This document shows, piece after piece, positions 59,940 through 64,000 of a stretch of 64,000 bases of DNA. The stretch covers positions 10,299,133 through 10,363,132 of the forward strand of contig OZ037769.1 of NCBI GenBank assembly GCA_964035545.1, read 5' to 3'. Numbering within the stretch: position 1 is the first letter of the stretch; every line of letters begins with the position of its first letter. The position numbers and the translations under genes are program-made. This DNA comes from Bugula neritina. Lineage: Eukaryota > Bryozoa > Gymnolaemata > Cheilostomatida > Bugulidae. The notes below the pieces were generated by a model that searched no databases, had not been told where the DNA came from, and saw only the letters and a program-made list of their open reading frames with translations.

Positions 59940-62900
59940 TATTATAGTTGTGAAATCAGACTAGAAGCATGCATTTTTATGAGTTTACATAGTAACAAGT
60001 GAAGAGTTAGTAAAGATTATAGACCGAAAGAATATATATGAATGAAAATTCATTGTAAAATAATAAACATGATAATAAATATTAAATCCTAAATCTTCAT
60101 GACTGAGGTAGATGTTTAAGCTTAGCATGTAGATATGCTTAGACATATACCTCAGGCGTGTTCAACAGTTTTAAAATAATTTTGTGGTATCAGGTTCCTT
60201 TAGTTTGAAAAATAAAATAGACCAGCCAATTAAAGAAATTTATGTTATTTATTTCCTACATATTATTACCATATTTTGCATTATTAAAAAATGTCTACAC
60301 TAAGTAATGACATCACTATTGAATGGGTAAATACAAAGTTTGAATCAAAAGTAGCTTGAATGATATTGAAACATTCGCATGAACATTAATAGTCAATTTA
60401 TAGACTATATTTGACTCAAAAATACTTCAACTATTTGCTGAAAAATCCTTTTGTTAGTAAGTATCTAAATTTTTACTATAGTTGTTACACAGTAAGTTTC
60501 AGGCTCTGTTGAAAACTCTGTTAACGGGAAATTATATAGAAGTTTGTCAATTTAACGCCTTGTAAGTTTTATGTAGCTTGCAAATTCAGTCACAATGAAG
60601 AAATAATATATATCAATCTTATGCAGTTTTTGTGATATTCTCTATGTAGAATTTCAAAAGTCCATATAGTAGTATAGAATTTTGTTTATATATTATTTTA
60701 CAGATAGCATTGTTATAACATCTCTATCTATGCAAGACACTGAAGTGCTATAGCAACATATTCGTGTGCAGGTTTGCATGTTTGAATGATACTCAGATAT
60801 CCATAGTCTCCTTACTTTGCTCTTTAGTGATAAATGAAACTGCAGGTATGTCTGCTCTTGTGACAGTTTAGTACAAAGCACAGTTAAACAATATATATTA
60901 GTACTTTAGTCAATTTAGACATCCTACTGTAAATACACGTACAACTGAAACATAATCATTTTTTTAATATAAAAACTTCTGTGCTTTTACCTGTTTACTT
61001 TTTGAAAGAAAAATTAAATGAATTCAAAAGGTTTCCTGGTGTATTTAACTATATTTTGAGGAGAACTTAAATCACACTAGTTCATCTTGTCTGTTACAGC
61101 TACTTGTTATAGTAAAATGAGGATACATTAACTTGTAAATGGAAACTTCCCAAAATATTGTGTACTAGTTTGTTTTAGGCTTCACATTTTATAGTCGTGA
61201 GAATTATTAAACCCAATCTAATGATTGAAACGAAGGACCAAAAGTTTGATGAAATACAACTTATTTTTTATTTGGCAAAACTACTAGACGTAACTAATCT
61301 AAGCAAATGTTGTCTAGTACTTATACACACGGTATATCTTTTGTTAGAATAGAATAGATTGCATATAGCAATTTTACTAGAATGTAATAATGTTGTGAAT
61401 TGATGTAGGTAGATCACAATATGTGTGAGTTATTGAGATTAGAACATAGGATGTTATCTGTTTATCCAAATCAACAGTCCCAGTATGATGCAATCAAATA
61501 TCTATTGTATGCCAGTTGGTAAATCAAATGCCCAATCCTAAGATTAATAACGTTACATAAGTAAAGAAATGAGTACGAAATTAAAATCTACTAAATTAAT
61601 TAAGCCGGTTCCACAAATAAACTTGTGAGGCTGGAGCAGGCTAGTCTATATATATGCTCACAGCCTTCTTACTGGTGTAGAGGTAGCATATACAGTCAGG
61701 TGATCACCAGCCAATCAAATTGGTAGTATTTTATTTTATGATAATTTTGATAACTAAATGTTTTGCAGTCAGCCGAAATCCAGAAGAAAGACATCTCTAG
61801 ACATGCTGAAAACTGCTGCTTTTAAATGCTTGATTGGCTGAAACAGCTGATATTTCCTGTTTGAGAGATCTTTTCATAAGCAACATACCCCAAGGTAGTG
61901 ACAGTTAAACCAGCTGCATGCAACAACAAAGTCTATCTTCTGCAGAGTGCTGTGTTTCTGCATGTTATTATAAGTAAACTGAACTTCTCAAATAAGTTGG
62001 ATGACTGGAACGCACGGATTTAACAGAGATGTAAACAACTGTTGCTATACTTCATAGATCTGCCACTGTCTCACTTTAGCTCGTCTTAACTAGCTACTCT
62101 TCTCGAAGGATTAATTGATGACAGGCTAATGCATTTATTAATAAATTTTGCTTCGGATTCCAATAAAAAAGATGCATTAAGACACTGCAGTTAAACTCAT
62201 CAAACCTGATAAAATAAATACGTATGCATGGGCAATGAAAATTATCTACAATGCAGATGAATTTAATCAATTAATTAAAACAGTCTTTATTTTCACTACA
62301 ATCTGGAGTCATAACATGTAATAAAATCTACTTACTATAATAATCAATGTCTGTGGGTGGCCTCCACTCCAATACTATGAGATACATTTCTTCACTGTTA
62401 TGATGCAAGGTCCGGTCTGATGGAATGTCGTCCCTAACAACGGGAACCATTCAGCTAAACTCTTCAAACCCGACGCCTGTAGAAGTGGTTGCTCTCATGA
62501 TGATCAAGATTTTACAGACAGGGTTAAGCCAGTATGATGCTTAAAAGAGTGTTTTATAAGCAGCATACCCTGTTGCAGTGGCAGCTAGTTTGGCAGCAAC
62601 AACAATACCAAGTTTCTTGATGATACTGAGCTTCTGTAAGGAAATAACCTAATTTCTGCAAAGGTGCATAAGCACGATTATAACACAAAACAAAGTTGCT
62701 GGTAAGCATTAATGCAAGATATGAAGAAGATGAAAGTGTACTGTTATACCTCCTTCATAGGTCTGCCACTGCCTTATATCTGCTTGTCTCAGCTGGCTAC
62801 CCTGCTCGATGGATTGGATTAGAGATTGTTGTTTCTCAACCACTTCTACAAACAACTGTTGCTATACTTTATAACTCTGCCACTGCCTTACGTTGGCTCG

Positions 62901-63790
62901 TCTTAACCAGTTACTCTTCTCAATGAATTTGATGAGAGGTTGATGTTTCAGCGAGACTCATAGTAACAACTATGCCCACTTTCTTTGTTGTGCTATATTT
63001 TTATAGGTCTGCCACTGCTTTATATCTGCTTGTCTCCGCTGACCACCCTGCTCGATGGATTGGACTACGGGTTGTTGTTTCTCAACCACTTCTACAAACA
63101 TTGAGATACACAGCTGACACACTGACAATATACTAACCTAATACTTTTAACATGTACTATACTGTTACTATGGTGAGAATACTAATAAGAACACTGCATT
63201 AACATTTGGCCATGCTGACATACTACAATATTATACATGTATTCGTTAGTGACTTGATACATTCTAACACTGTTGCTTTGCTAGCACGTTCTTATCAGCT
63301 TGGCACCTCAAAACCACAACTATTTACTTACCTACTATAGTGGGAAGGCTCCAGATTGTTGTCCCCCTTCTGGAGAGATGGTTCATATTGAGTAGCTGGT
63401 CCCTCATATTGAGAGAGTACACCAGTCTACTTTCTTCTCACAATTTTCAGCGCAGCTGTTCTTTCTTCATTGCCTGCACTGTGGTATTCACTACCGCATT
63501 ATCATAGGCATCTATAAAAAAAACTCGTATCAGATTTATCTTAATTAATATACAATTTTTTTAAAAATATGCATGCTTTTCCTGTTTTTGTTGAATTTTT
63601 ATACAATTGTTCAAAGGTATTTTTTTGCATTGTCTCTAGTACATTATTTAAGGTTAGTTATGTATAAATAAATTGTTAGCAACTACAATATTATCTTGAA
63701 TATAATATTATGTTCCATATTTATGATTACATTGCAAATAAATAATCTTCTGATAGAGAATTGTTTAGCTGAATTATAAAAATGTAATTT
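59940..63790. repeat. right arm of large inverted duplication
   Basis: Reverse complement of about 16,440-20,490; see there. It contains minus-strand copies of exons A, B and C. Most of it (59,940-62,540) is AT-rich spacer with no other gene. Confidence 0.8.
62541..63511 (-). pseudogene. A-B-B-C exon set in the inverted arm
   Basis: Minus strand: exon A 63,511-63,332 (NAVVNTTVQAMKKEQL, then stop), B 63,091-63,008 (QPVVQSIEQGGQRRQADIKQ, open), second B 62,845-62,754 (EVVEKQQSLIQSIEQGSQLR), C 62,633-62,541 (KLSIIKKLGIVVAAKLAATA then TGYAAYKTLF and TAA). A lysine replaces glycine within the membrane span of C. The second B lacks a GT directly at its usual donor position. Confidence 0.55.
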
Positions 63791-64000
63791 TACAAGTCAA
63801 GAGTCTCAGCTTATTATATAATTAAACAAATAAAATCCATTTATTGCATGAACTCTGCTAGCTATGTTATATGCTAGAAATTGTGTATATTATGTTCTAA
63901 CAATATTATAAATACATATACATATACATACACATTAGTACACTTTTGACGCTACATATAAGCATGAAACTTAAATTACTGTAGTTTAACTTAAAAAAAC
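63512..64000. other. AT-rich spacer to window end
   Basis: Partly the complement of the spacer upstream of exon A (for example AATTGTTTAGCTGAATTATA near 63,760 pairs with the sequence near 16,445). No gene seen. Confidence 0.5.

Overview
The window is animal nuclear DNA: AT-rich, low-CpG, intron-bearing, with long (TA)n microsatellites and a dense mixture of retroelements and DNA transposons. Gene content (a PTPN23/HD-PTP homologue with GT-AG introns, a 7TM receptor, a nicotinic-receptor relic, Ty3/gypsy, RTE-like, Penelope-like and hammerhead-bearing elements) fits an invertebrate, probably a lophotrochozoan such as a mollusc or bryozoan. The species cannot be fixed from sequence alone. There are no operons, tRNA genes, rRNA genes or CRISPR arrays.

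Layout. 0.2-2.4 kb: the last four exons of a PTPN23 homologue (+), whose phosphatase domain has lost both its general acid and its P-loop arginine. 4.2-20.9 kb: a block of tandem segmental duplications. It carries many copies of three exons (here A, B, C) of an unrecognised gene family ending in a short coiled-coil-like segment and a C-terminal membrane anchor, plus two copies of a gag fragment. The part at 16.4-20.5 kb is repeated in inverse orientation at 59.9-63.8 kb, so two inverted arms bracket about 39 kb. 21.4-27.6 kb: a decayed minus-strand gypsy element whose gag was split by a nearly complete RTE-like LINE with a clear 12-bp target duplication. 28.4-31.4 kb: two kinds of hammerhead ribozyme sequence, one in a tandem repeat (retrozyme-like) and one beside duplicated Penelope-like endonuclease fragments. 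32.5-35.2 kb: a six-exon gene for a secreted protein of about 193 residues with 12 cysteines, with a terminal-inverted-repeat element in its third intron. A decayed paralogous exon lies at 20.7 kb. 35.8-39.7 kb: a decayed plus-strand gypsy copy. 39.9-41.0 kb: a 5'-truncated LINE whose 3' tail is shared with a tRNA-derived SINE at 51.7 kb. 41.8-44.5 kb: a short LTR element with LTRs identical by eye, coding only gag and protease. 46.2-47.2 kb: a rhodopsin-like receptor with one frameshift. 50.1-51.8 kb: a hAT MITE, a nicotinic-receptor relic, a solo LTR and a SINE. 51.8-59.6 kb: a gypsy element with both LTRs, interrupted by a TA-flanked MITE and carrying an extra zinc-finger-like ORF between integrase and the 3' LTR.

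How the parts relate. Few cellular genes are present and most open frames belong to mobile elements or their relics. The strongest unexplained systems are the A/B/C membrane-anchored exon array with its inverted duplicate, the hammerhead-bearing repeats, the gag-protease-only LTR element and the secreted 12-cysteine gene. All splice models were made by eye from GT/AG signals and phase agreement, without transcript evidence.
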